Shown piece by piece: positions 1 to 6,593 of a stretch of DNA of 6,712 nucleotides. Under the pieces are notes generated by a model that made no database searches, was not told the origin of the DNA, and saw only the letters and a list, made by a program, of their open reading frames with translations. The translations under genes and the position numbers were made by a program. Position 1 is the stretch's first letter. Every line of letters starts with the position of its first letter. The stretch is from Acidobacteriota bacterium. GTDB taxonomy: Bacteria; Acidobacteriota; Terriglobia; Terriglobales; Acidobacteriaceae. Where the stretch lies: the NCBI GenBank assembly GCA_021805265.1, contig JAJZFR010000321.1:1-6712 (forward strand). The letters run 5' to 3'.

Positions 1-19
1 CCACGAGGTGGACAAGAAC

Positions 20-520
20 ATGAAAACCCTCATCCGAACTCTCCTGATGCTGGCCCTGATCGTCTGGCTCGGCGGGGAGATATTCTTCCCCGTCGTCGCC
101 GCAGTCACCTTTGGCCAGCTTGCACCCAATACCCACGCTGCGGGCCAGATCGTCGGCGCTCTCCTGCGCATCCTCCACACTATGGGCATGGTTGCCGGCC
201 TGGTGGCCCTCGCGCTCATGGCTCTCGCGCCCGCCTGGGGCATCTACAAGGCACGCGCCATTCTCGCCGGAATGATCCTCGTCGTGCTCATGATCGGCCT
301 CACCGCCTACTCGCAGTACGGCATCATTCCCCGCATGGAGCGCGACCGCGTGGCAACCGGGGGAGCAATCGATCTCGCACCCGCCGACAACCCTGCGCGC
401 ATCGACTTCAATCGCCTCCACCAGCGCAGCACCTACGTCGAGGAAGTCGTCCTGCTCCTTGGCATCGCCGTCGTTGCCCTGGTCGCCAGCGCGGAAACCA
501 AAGCCGCCCAGCTCGCCTGA
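20..520 (+). CDS. DUF4149 (TMEM205-like) integral membrane protein
   Basis: A 166-residue, very hydrophobic protein with about four predicted membrane segments, near residues 8-30, 51-71, 80-100 and 142-157. The early W-L-G-G-E-I-F-F stretch (16-23), the S-Q-Y-G-I-I-P-R motif after the third helix (98-105) and the F-N-R-L-H-Q-R-S segment before the last helix (130-137) fit the DUF4149 family. The family is an inner-membrane protein of unknown biochemical role, so no function is claimed. The ATG at 20 is preferred because GAGGTGG at 5-11 lies 8 bases upstream as a good ribosome-binding site. An in-frame GTG at 8 is the alternative, and the frame stays open to the window edge. The stop codon is 3 bases before the ZIP start, so the two are probably co-transcribed and translationally coupled. 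Family assignment is by eye. Confidence 0.82.
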   Translation: MKTLIRTLLMLALIVWLGGEIFFPVVAAVTFGQLAPNTHAAGQIVGALLRILHTMGMVAGLVALALMALAPAWGIYKARAILAGMILVVLMIGLTAYSQYGIIPRMERDRVATGGAIDLAPADNPARIDFNRLHQRSTYVEEVVLLLGIAVVALVASAETKAAQLA

Positions 521-523
521 CCC

Positions 524-1249
524 ATGCACCGGCTGCCGTTATTCCTCGGAACCCTGGCCGCGCTCGCCGACGTGGCGGGTGGCCTGGTCCTTGTGCGGGC
601 GCGCTCCGTCCAGCCATACCTGCGCTATTTCGTCGCCCTCGGCGCGGGCTTCCTCATGGCCACGACCGTCCTCGAAATGCTCCCGGAAAGCCTGCGCCTC
701 GACTTCCGCCTGGCCCCCGTGCTGGTCATGGCTGGCTACTGCGCCGTTCACTTCCTCGAACACACCATCAACGCCCATTTTCACTTCGGCGAAGAGACCC
801 ACCATCACGAGTTCGTCTCCACCCGCACCAGCTACGCCGTCCTCGCCGGACTCGCGCTCCACGCCCTCTTTGACGGCGTCGCCATCGGCTCCGGCTTCGC
901 CCTTTCGAGCGCGCTCGGATGGCTCATCTTCACCGCCATCTTCCTCCACAAAGCGCCGGAGGGCTTCACCATGGCCTCCGTCATGCTCGCCAGCGGCAGC
1001 ACCCGCGCTGCGGCATTTCTCTCCGCCGTCACGCTCGCCGCCACCACCCTCCTCGGCGTCCTCGCCATTGGTCTTTCGCCGCAGCTCGTCCGCTTCGGCC
1101 TGCCCATCTCCGCCGGGGTCGCCCTCTACGTCGCCGCAACCGATCTCGTCCCCGAGGTCAATCGCGAACCGGGCATCAAAATGGCTCTCGTCTTCTTTGC
1201 CGGCGTCGCGGGATTCCTGCTCCTGCGCACCCTGCTGCCCGCCGTCTGA
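524..1249 (+). CDS. ZIP family divalent metal transporter
   Basis: A 241-residue inner-membrane protein of the ZIP (zinc/iron-regulated transporter-like) family, expected to bring Zn2+, Fe2+ or similar cations into the cytoplasm. The two metal-binding helix motifs are visible: H-A-L-F-D-G at 113-118 (helix 4, H-x3-D) and H-K-A-P-E-G at 142-147 (helix 5). A histidine- and acid-rich cytoplasmic loop lies between helices 3 and 4 (about 76-95, with H-F-H-F and E-E-T-H-H-H-E), as is usual for ZIP metal sensing. A-T-D-L-V-P-E at 205-211 matches the late ZIP helix signature. Length is normal for a compact bacterial ZIP. It starts 3 bases after the DUF4149 stop with no clear ribosome-binding site of its own, which points to coupling. 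The metal cannot be told from sequence, and no metal-regulator operator is evident. Confidence 0.9.
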   Translation: MHRLPLFLGTLAALADVAGGLVLVRARSVQPYLRYFVALGAGFLMATTVLEMLPESLRLDFRLAPVLVMAGYCAVHFLEHTINAHFHFGEETHHHEFVSTRTSYAVLAGLALHALFDGVAIGSGFALSSALGWLIFTAIFLHKAPEGFTMASVMLASGSTRAAAFLSAVTLAATTLLGVLAIGLSPQLVRFGLPISAGVALYVAATDLVPEVNREPGIKMALVFFAGVAGFLLLRTLLPAV

Positions 1250-1282
1250 AGATACCCCTTCCAAGGAATGCAATCCCGCCGC

Positions 1283-1330
1283 GCGGAAGATTTCCGCTCA
1301 GCCAATTTCGCTTCGGCTACACTGAAAACG
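1283..1330 (+). promoter_or_regulatory. possible start signal of the ClC gene: small hairpin plus -10-like box
   Basis: The gap between the ZIP stop and the ClC start holds a perfect 6-bp inverted repeat, GCGGAA and TTCCGC, with a 3-base loop (1283-1297). It is followed by TACACT at 1318-1323, which ends 7 bases before the ATG at 1331. That spacing is what a -10 box of a leaderless transcript would have. No convincing -35 hexamer is seen at 16-18 bases upstream, and no Shine-Dalgarno precedes the ATG. Tentative. Confidence 0.3.
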
Positions 1331-3130
1331 ATGGAACACGCTGTCGCCGCTGACCTTCCCCTGCATTCCCGACTCTCCCAAAGGATTGTCCTTGGCTGGC
1401 GCTCCATGCTCGCCCACCGCGAAGATCAGATATTCCTGCTCCTTTCGCTCGTCATCGGCGCGCTCGTCGGCCTCATTGTCGTGGCCATGATCGTGCTCAC
1501 AGAGCGCCTCGGCATGCGCCTCTATCCCGTCGGCAGCGAAGCCTGGCGACGCGTCCTCATTCCCATCGGCGGCTCGCTCATCCTCGGCTTCCTCCTGGTT
1601 CGCTTTTTCCCCTTCGCACGAGGCAGCAGTATTCCGCAAACCAAGGCCGCGCTCTTCACCCGCGGCGGATACATCTCGCTCCGCACCATCATCGTCAAGT
1701 TTTTCTGCACCGCCGCGTCGCTCGCCTGCGGCATTCCCCTCGGCCCCGAGGGTCCGTCGGCACAGATCGGCGCAGGAGTCGCCTCCGTCCTCGGACGCCG
1801 CCTCGGGCTGCCTCCCGAACGCGTCAAAGCACTCCTCCCCGTTGGTGCCGCCGCCGCCATTGCCGCCGCCTTCAACACGCCCATGGCCGCTGTCCTCTTT
1901 GCCCTCGAAGAGATCATGGGCGACCTCAACGCTCCCATCCTCGGCTCCGTCGTCCTCGCCTCGGCCACTTCATGGATTGTCCTCCGCCTGGTCCTCGGCA
2001 ACAACCCCCTCTTTCACGTTCCCCGCTACTCCCTCATTCACTCCAGCGAATTCGCCATCTACGCCGTGCTCGGCATCGTCGGCGGCGTCATTGCAGCCGC
2101 TTTCACACGATTCCTGCTCTATATGCGGGTCCGGTTTCTGGCCCTGCCCAAACGCACCGTCTGGTGGCACCCCGTCGTCGGCGGCATCGTTGCCGGCCTC
2201 ATGGGATGGGCCTTGCCCCAATCCCTCGGCGTCGGCTACAGCTACATCGGCGACGCGCTCAACAACTCCATGGCACTCAAGATCATGCTCCTCCTGGTCC
2301 TGATGAAGTTCTTCAGCGTCTCGATCAGCTACGCCTCCGGAAATGTCGGCGGCATCCTCGGCCCGACCATCTTCCTCGGAGCCATGGTTGGCGGCTCCGT
2401 CGGCAGCATCGCTCATCTGCTCTTCCCCACCCACACGGCTACGGCTGGCGCTTACGCCCTCGTCGGAATGGGCGCGCTCTTCGCTGGCATCATCCGCGCT
2501 CCCATGACCTCCGTCGTCATGATCTTCGAGCTCACCCGCGATTACGAGGTCATCGTGCCTCTCATGATCGCCAACCTGCTCAGCCTTTTCATCTCCACCT
2601 GGCTGCAAAAAACGCCTATCTACGAGGGCCTCGCCCACCTCGACGGCATCCACCTGCCGACCTCGGGGCTGCATAAAACCGAGGAAAATGTCAGCCTCGT
2701 CGAGACCCTCGTGCGTCCCAACGCCGAAACCCTCGATGCCGATCTATCCATCGCCGCCGCCCTTGAACGCGTCCAATCCAGCCGCTTCCGCACCTGGCCC
2801 GTCGTCCGCGAGTCAACCCAGCATGAATTGAGTCCCGGCTACATGAGCCAGGACGAGTCCACCCTCATCGGCGTCATCACCCGCGAAGCACTTCAGGCAT
2901 CCGCGCTCGACGGTCACTCGGAAGCAAAGCTCTCCAGCCTCATCTCCTCCAACGAGTTTCCTCATGTCCACCCCGACCATCCCCTCTACATCGCCCTCGA
3001 ACGCATGAGCCGCTCCGGCCTCAACATGCTTCCCGTCCTGCGCCGCGACGACGCCAACCACCTCGACGGCATCGTTACCCTCCGCGACGTGCTCGCCACC
3101 TACGGCGTCAGCGAAAGCCGCGCCCTCTGA
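1331..3130 (+). CDS. ClC chloride channel / H+/Cl- antiporter with two CBS domains
   Basis: A 599-residue membrane protein of the ClC family. ClC signatures are in the right order: G-S-S-I-P at 98-102 (filter serine kept), G-P-E-G-P at 138-142 (E140 corresponds to the external gating glutamate), F-A-L-E-E at 190-194 (the inner glutamate pair typical of proton-coupled antiporters), and G-G-I-L-G-P at 340-345 (third filter motif, with Leu where G-x-F-x-P has Phe). The membrane part runs to about residue 425. A cytoplasmic tail follows with two CBS domains, near 462-524 and 537-594, which in this family bind adenine nucleotides and modulate gating. Both glutamates suggest H+/Cl- exchange rather than a passive channel, which would serve pH or chloride homeostasis. 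The start is uncertain: an in-frame ATG at 1268 would add 21 residues, but that stretch has much weaker G/C third positions and contains a hairpin. It follows the ZIP gene in the same direction. Confidence 0.93.
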   Translation: MEHAVAADLPLHSRLSQRIVLGWRSMLAHREDQIFLLLSLVIGALVGLIVVAMIVLTERLGMRLYPVGSEAWRRVLIPIGGSLILGFLLVRFFPFARGSSIPQTKAALFTRGGYISLRTIIVKFFCTAASLACGIPLGPEGPSAQIGAGVASVLGRRLGLPPERVKALLPVGAAAAIAAAFNTPMAAVLFALEEIMGDLNAPILGSVVLASATSWIVLRLVLGNNPLFHVPRYSLIHSSEFAIYAVLGIVGGVIAAAFTRFLLYMRVRFLALPKRTVWWHPVVGGIVAGLMGWALPQSLGVGYSYIGDALNNSMALKIMLLLVLMKFFSVSISYASGNVGGILGPTIFLGAMVGGSVGSIAHLLFPTHTATAGAYALVGMGALFAGIIRAPMTSVVMIFELTRDYEVIVPLMIANLLSLFISTWLQKTPIYEGLAHLDGIHLPTSGLHKTEENVSLVETLVRPNAETLDADLSIAAALERVQSSRFRTWPVVRESTQHELSPGYMSQDESTLIGVITREALQASALDGHSEAKLSSLISSNEFPHVHPDHPLYIALERMSRSGLNMLPVLRRDDANHLDGIVTLRDVLATYGVSESRAL

Positions 3131-3161
3131 TCTTTTGTGATGTCTCTACCGCTTGTCCAGA

Positions 3162-3205
3162 ATGGGTCAAGCATGGGTCAAGCATGGGTCAAGCATGGGT
3201 CAGGC
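3162..3205. repeat. four tandem 11-bp repeats (ATGGGTCAAGC)
   Basis: Three identical copies of ATGGGTCAAGC lie at 3162-3172, 3173-3183 and 3184-3194, followed by a fourth with one change (ATGGGTCAGGC) at 3195-3205. They occupy the gap between the convergent ClC and DUF2062 genes. Read on the plus strand they give an artificial Met-Gly-Gln-Ala peptide pattern, not a plausible gene. The most likely origin is slipped-strand expansion. No function is evident. Confidence 0.92.
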
Positions 3206-3207
3206 GT

Positions 3208-3224
3208 TGGCCCAGCGTGGGCCA
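3208..3224. terminator. short GC-rich hairpin in the convergent gap, possible terminator
   Basis: TGGCCCA (3208-3214) and TGGGCCA (3218-3224) form a perfect 7-bp stem with a 3-base loop. It lies about 80 bases after the ClC stop and 20 bases beyond the DUF2062 stop, where both convergent transcripts should end. There is no T-run on either strand, so it is at best a weak intrinsic terminator, or simply a by-product of the surrounding repeats. Confidence 0.25.
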
Positions 3225-3251
3225 TCGCGGCTCCAGCGTGGGTCTATCGCG
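3212..3251. repeat. diverged 21-bp direct duplication overlapping the DUF2062 stop codon
   Basis: CCAGCGTGGGCCATCGCG (3212-3229) is repeated as CCAGCGTGGGTCTATCGCG (3233-3251), 21 bases later, with one substitution-like change and one extra base. It continues directly from the 11-bp array and may be an older, decayed part of it. The second copy contains the stop codon (CTA on this strand, 3244-3246) of the minus-strand DUF2062 gene. The last GGGTCT of that copy (3240-3245) can also pair with AGACCC at 3252-3257. Confidence 0.7.
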
Positions 3252-3768
3252 AGACCCGCTCTTCGCTCTCCACGCGCCCGCGCCGCCCAAATACCACCGT
3301 GAGCGCCACCATCAGCAACCCCGCCCCAGGGCCGGCGGTGATCAGCCACGCCACCAAAGCATGCAAAAAAATGTCGCTCAGAGCAACCAGCGCATGAACC
3401 GGTGCCAATTGAAGCTGCGCCGCCAGCGAAGCCGTATCCACCGAGCGACTCCCCGGAAATATCCACTGACCCAGCCGCAGATACGGAAACAGCAGCACCA
3501 GTTGCAGCGGCATCGCCACCCAGCTCGCCGCCAGCATCGCCGCCAGGTTCAGCCGCAGCCCCAGCGCAACCACCGTGCAGATGGCCGTCGTCACACCGAC
3601 CAGCGGAATGCACCCGATTGCAAATCCCAGCGCCAGAGTCAACCCCAGTTGCCGCGGCGTCAGCCCCTCACTCAGCCAGGCAGGCGCGCCCACCAGGCTG
3701 GCTGGCGACCGCAATGGAAGCTGTGCTTGAAACCATGCTGGAAATCGGTTTGGTAATGGGTACTTCAT
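3244..3768 (-). CDS. DUF2062 domain membrane protein
   Basis: A 174-residue protein with hydrophobic segments near residues 41-60, 62-98 and 136-160. The run from G-L-T-P-R-Q (35-40) through G-F-A-I-G-C-I-P-L-V-G-V-T-T (48-61), then R-L-N-L-A (72-76) and F-P-Y-L-R-L-G (94-100), is the DUF2062 pattern. This is a family of small inner-membrane proteins of unknown role, sometimes found with glycosyltransferase or envelope genes. ATG at 3768 is chosen because AGGG lies 9 bases upstream; an in-frame ATG at 3792 would give 182 residues with a weaker A-rich leader. It lies downstream of the GH3 gene on the same strand, but 233 bases away (209 from the alternative start) and beyond a strong hairpin, so it is probably transcribed separately. 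The C-terminal tail is charged and ends inside repeated DNA, so the present stop may be secondary. Confidence 0.8.
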   Translation of the reverse strand: MKYPLPNRFPAWFQAQLPLRSPASLVGAPAWLSEGLTPRQLGLTLALGFAIGCIPLVGVTTAICTVVALGLRLNLAAMLAASWVAMPLQLVLLFPYLRLGQWIFPGSRSVDTASLAAQLQLAPVHALVALSDIFLHALVAWLITAGPGAGLLMVALTVVFGRRGRVESEERVSR

Positions 3769-3798
3769 CTTTGCTAACCCTATCGGCGGCATAAAATC

Positions 3799-3827
3799 TT
3801 TCTGTAGAAATTCTGATGAAAATTCTG
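3799..3827 (-). promoter_or_regulatory. A/T-rich repeats just upstream of the DUF2062 gene, possible operator or promoter region
   Basis: In an A/T-rich patch that contrasts with the surrounding DNA, AAATTCTG occurs twice with a 12-base period (3808-3815 and 3820-3827). It is joined to a 12-base near-palindrome, TTTCTGTAGAAA (3799-3810). They sit 30-60 bases upstream of the preferred DUF2062 start, where a promoter or regulator site would be expected. No clear -35/-10 pair could be fixed, so the regulatory role is a guess. Confidence 0.3.
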
Positions 3828-3941
3828 TAATAAGTACCGGACTGGACCTACCTTCTCAACTCCGGCACCCATCTGCTCCATCAATTGAAATACGCGCGAA
3901 ACCACCCTTCGGATTCCGCCATCCGGTTTCCAACAAACACA

Positions 3942-3975
3942 TTGCGGCAAACAGGGCATCCCCTGTTTGCCGCAA
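3942..3975 (-). terminator. perfect 15-bp hairpin after the GH3 gene, probable transcription terminator
   Basis: The arms 3942-3956 (TTGCGGCAAACAGGG) and 3961-3975 are exact reverse complements around a 4-base loop. The structure begins 26 bases beyond the GH3 stop codon in the direction of that gene. On the minus strand the stem is followed by TGTGTTTGTT, a T-rich but broken tail, so it resembles an intrinsic terminator of moderate quality. On the plus strand a short A-run follows instead, so it does not look like a terminator for plus-strand transcription. Confidence 0.65.
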
Positions 3976-4001
3976 AAAGTACAAAATCCCGCGCTCGAAA
4001 G

Positions 4002-6245
4002 TTATTTTGTCAGGGTAAGTCTGGCCTGGAGCGGCAACTCGCGTGAGGAAGTTCCAACCTCGATCCGAAAATCGCCAGGATCCGCGACCCACGCATGTTT
4101 CTCCACGCTCCAATAGGAAAGCGCCGCGCGATCCAGCCGGAAACGAACCGTCTTCGTCTCCCCCGGCGCAAGCACGACGCGCTCGAATCCCTTCAACTCA
4201 TGCACCGGACGATCCACCTTCGCATGGCCGTCATGCACGTAAAGCTGTACAACTTCGGCTCCGGCACGTACGCCGGTATTCTTCACCTCAGCCGTAACCA
4301 CCGCCGCGCCAGCAGTCGTGGTGGGCGAAACTGTCAGGTGACTGAGTGAAAACGTCGTGTACGAAAGCCCATAGCCAAAAGGAAACTGCGGCGCAACCTT
4401 CCGGCTGTCGAAGTACCGATAACCCACATAAATCCCTTCGGCATAGTGAACCTTCAGGTCCGTTCCCGGATAGTTGGCGAAGGCTGGCGAGTCTTCGATC
4501 CGTTTCGGAAACGTAACCGGCAGCTTGCCCGACGGATTGGCGTCGCCGAACAGAATCGCGGCCAGCGCGGCCCCGTCTTCTTCCCCCGGATACCAGATGT
4601 CCAGCAGCGCGGACGTATTGTCGATCCACCGCGTCATCGTCACCGGGCTGCCTGTATTCACCACCACGATAGTGCGCGGATTCGCGCGTTCGACCGCCTC
4701 GATCAGCGCGTCCTGGCCTGCGGGCAGGTCCATCGTCTGAATGTCGTGCCCTTCGCCTTCGAGCCTCCAGTAGCGGCCCACCACCACCACGGCCACGTCC
4801 GAGTGAGCGGCTGCGTCCACCGCCTGCTTCAGCGCTCCGGCGCGAGCCTCAGCAGTATCCTGCGCCGGGTCTTCCCCTTCCATTCCCACTCCCGGCACCG
4901 CGTTGATCTCGACCCCGGCTCCTGCCCGTGCGCGAATCCCATCGAGCGGCGATACCGCTTGTTTTGGCCGTACCATCGAGCTGCCCCCGCCGCCCGTGCG
5001 CGCTACCGCCGCATTCGGGCCAATCACCGCAATCGAGTGAATCTTCCCCGCCTCCAGCGGCAGAAGATTACCAGCATTCTTCAGCAGCACAATCCCTTCC
5101 GTCGCTCCCTCGCGCGCAATGGCCTGCTGCGCTGGCGTATCCACAATTCCCGTCGCCGTGTGCGGATGGTCAAACAACCCGCTCACGAACAGCACACGCA
5201 GAATGCGGCCAGCATTGTCGTCCACCGTCGCGGTCGTGATCTCGCCCGCCTTCACTGCGGCCAGCACCTTGTCCGCCGCCAGCCAGCCGCCGCTGCTGCC
5301 CTGCTCGGCCGTCTGCGGACGCTTGATCCACGCCTCGAACGGCGGACCGCCTGGCATCTCCAGATCCATCCCGGCGTTCACCGTCGGCGCGGTCGAGTAC
5401 GTGCTCCCCCAGTCTGACACCACGAAGCCGCGGAATCCCCAATCCCGGTCCAGCGTCTCGCGCAGCAGCGGTGCGTTCTCCCCGCAGTGCGCGCCGTTCA
5501 GCAGGTTATACGCTGACATCACAGTCCACGCATCGCCCTTCTCGACCGCTGCCTTGAAGGCCGGAAAATATATCTCCTCAAGCGCCCGCTCATCCACCAC
5601 CGCGTCGATGCGATGCCGCTCGAACTCTTCGTTGTTCGCCGCGAAGTGTTTCACCGACGGGATCACACCCTGGCTTTGTACGCCGCGTACGTACGCCACG
5701 CCCATCCGGCCCGCAAGATACGGGTCTTCGCCGTAGCCTTCAAAATTCCTCCCCCACAGCGGAATCCGATTGATGTTCACCGTCGGCCCCAGGATCATGT
5801 CGCGCCCCAGCGCCTTCACCTCCTCGGCTATCGCCACGCCCTCCTGCTGCACCAGCGCCGGGTCCCACGTAGCCGCCATCGCGATGCCAGAAGGAAACGC
5901 CGTGGACTCCACCTTCTGCGGTGCGTTCGTCGCGCTGGTCAGCGCCGAACTGCCAAACCACGCCCGAACCCCCAGCGGCCCGTCCGCCATCCTGATCGAT
6001 GGAATACCCAGCCGTGGAATCGACGCCGACTCCATCCATCCCGCTCCCGCTAACAGCGTCGCCTTCTCGCGCAGCGTCATTCGGGGCAACAGATCGCGCA
6101 CCCGTTCGTCGGCTGACAAGGCCGGATTTCGATACGCCGCGCTCGCCGCCGGAACCTTCGCCCCATCCGCGACAGGCACTCTTTGCGCCCTTGCGCAAGT
6201 CAAGGCAAACAGCAACAGGAACGAGTACACAGTCAGATGACGCAT
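4002..6245 (-). CDS. secreted glycoside hydrolase family 3 (beta-glucosidase / beta-xylosidase type)
   Basis: A 747-residue exported enzyme of GH3, which removes terminal beta-linked glucose or xylose from oligosaccharides by a retaining mechanism. Residues 1-20 are a Sec signal peptide with likely cleavage after A-R-A. The N-terminal barrel carries M-A-D-G-P (86-90), K-H-F-A-A-N-N (199-205) and V-S-D-W (276-279), where D278 is the expected nucleophile. The second domain (about 385-590) has E-G-E-G-H-D (496-501), with E498 the likely acid/base by analogy with known GH3 enzymes, and W-Y-P-G-E-E-D-G (551-558). F-G-Y-G-L-S-Y-T-T-F (623-632) precedes a fibronectin-like C-terminal domain (about 645-745). 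No PA14 insertion is present. The frame stays open 110 codons upstream, but ATG at 6245 is chosen: it has GGAGA 7 bases before it and starts the signal peptide, while the extension translates intergenic repeats. Substrate is not predictable from sequence; the periplasm or outside is the likely place of action. No SusC/D or regulator gene lies beside it. Confidence 0.95.
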   Translation of the reverse strand: MRHLTVYSFLLLFALTCARAQRVPVADGAKVPAASAAYRNPALSADERVRDLLPRMTLREKATLLAGAGWMESASIPRLGIPSIRMADGPLGVRAWFGSSALTSATNAPQKVESTAFPSGIAMAATWDPALVQQEGVAIAEEVKALGRDMILGPTVNINRIPLWGRNFEGYGEDPYLAGRMGVAYVRGVQSQGVIPSVKHFAANNEEFERHRIDAVVDERALEEIYFPAFKAAVEKGDAWTVMSAYNLLNGAHCGENAPLLRETLDRDWGFRGFVVSDWGSTYSTAPTVNAGMDLEMPGGPPFEAWIKRPQTAEQGSSGGWLAADKVLAAVKAGEITTATVDDNAGRILRVLFVSGLFDHPHTATGIVDTPAQQAIAREGATEGIVLLKNAGNLLPLEAGKIHSIAVIGPNAAVARTGGGGSSMVRPKQAVSPLDGIRARAGAGVEINAVPGVGMEGEDPAQDTAEARAGALKQAVDAAAHSDVAVVVVGRYWRLEGEGHDIQTMDLPAGQDALIEAVERANPRTIVVVNTGSPVTMTRWIDNTSALLDIWYPGEEDGAALAAILFGDANPSGKLPVTFPKRIEDSPAFANYPGTDLKVHYAEGIYVGYRYFDSRKVAPQFPFGYGLSYTTFSLSHLTVSPTTTAGAAVVTAEVKNTGVRAGAEVVQLYVHDGHAKVDRPVHELKGFERVVLAPGETKTVRFRLDRAALSYWSVEKHAWVADPGDFRIEVGTSSRELPLQARLTLTK

Positions 6246-6307
6246 TCGGCTTTCTCCAGGGAGACGCATTCGCAATCGCTGCTGGCACACTGCGGCTCCA
6301 GGCGGCA

Positions 6308-6337
6308 ATGGTACCCGAACCGAGCCTTCCCAGACAA
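6308..6337 (-). promoter_or_regulatory. candidate promoter of the GH3 gene
   Basis: On the minus strand TTGTCT (6332-6337) and TACCAT (6308-6313) are separated by 18 bases, a sigma-70-like arrangement. It would start transcription about 55 bases before the GH3 ATG. The match to consensus is moderate. The rest of the 6246-6391 stretch shows no gene or other clear signal apart from the GGAGA ribosome-binding site at 6253-6257. Confidence 0.25.
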
Positions 6338-6391
6338 TCGCCCTGGCAGGTACCGCGACCGCGTGATCCTGCATCCGGAAAAATGACAGTC

Positions 6392-6593
6392 CGGGTGCCC
6401 ATGGTCCCGCATTTTCGGACCTGGGAATCCAACAACTCACCACAAAATCAACACGGGTGCCCCTGGTCTCGCTTTTGAGACCAGGGAGACTACCAATCAC
6501 CACGAAATCAATGCATCGTAGCCGGGTGCTCCATGGTCCCGGATTTTCGGACCTGGGAATCCAACAACTCACCACAAAATCAATACGGGTGCC
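6392..6593. repeat. array of three hairpin-forming 62-69 bp direct repeats plus a truncated fourth
   Basis: Units begin with CGGGTGC at 6392, 6454, 6523 and 6586. Units 1 and 3 are almost identical over about 62 bases (one indel, two substitutions). Unit 2 is diverged and has an extra stretch near 6512-6521. All share the 3' part CACCACRAAATCAA. Each contains an inverted repeat: unit 2 has a perfect 10-bp stem (6461-6470 with 6477-6486, loop GCTTTT). Units 1 and 3 have GGTCC/GGACC stems (6403-6407 with 6417-6421; 6535-6539 with 6549-6553) flanked by a C-run/G-run pairing. The fourth unit stops after 8 bases where an insertion sequence begins. The array lies upstream of the GH3 promoter region. 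The core resembles GGGTGCCC-type intergenic repeats I associate with acidobacterial genomes, an unverified impression. Confidence 0.88.

Noticed and set aside
459..1325. Long frame overlapping the ZIP gene on the same strand
   Set aside because: It has a Ser/Pro/Arg-rich, low-complexity product, while the overlapping frame has clear ZIP metal-binding motifs.
1970..2676. Long frames on both strands inside the ClC gene
   Set aside because: They have Asp/Glu/Gly-rich or Arg/His/Pro-rich translations without any family signature; they are shadows of the GC-rich ClC frame.
3137..3756. Plus-strand coding frames over the tandem repeats and opposite DUF2062
   Set aside because: They start in repeat DNA, have low-complexity Arg/Gln/His-rich or Pro/Ala/Ser-rich translations typical of antisense GC-rich frames, and overlap a recognisable DUF2062 gene on the other strand.
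6186..6245. Lipoprotein signal on the GH3 protein (Cys17)
   Set aside because: The residues before the cysteine (A-L-T) do not fit a lipobox, and A-R-A followed by Q gives a normal signal peptidase I site.
6246..6575. 110-codon N-terminal extension of the GH3 frame
   Set aside because: It translates the intergenic repeats (the same S-C-W-I-P-R-S-E-N segment appears twice) and precedes a clear signal peptide with a good ribosome-binding site at the internal ATG 6245.
6392..6593. CRISPR array
   Set aside because: Units of 62-69 bases follow one another directly with no unique spacers of constant length, units differ from each other, and no cas gene is nearby.
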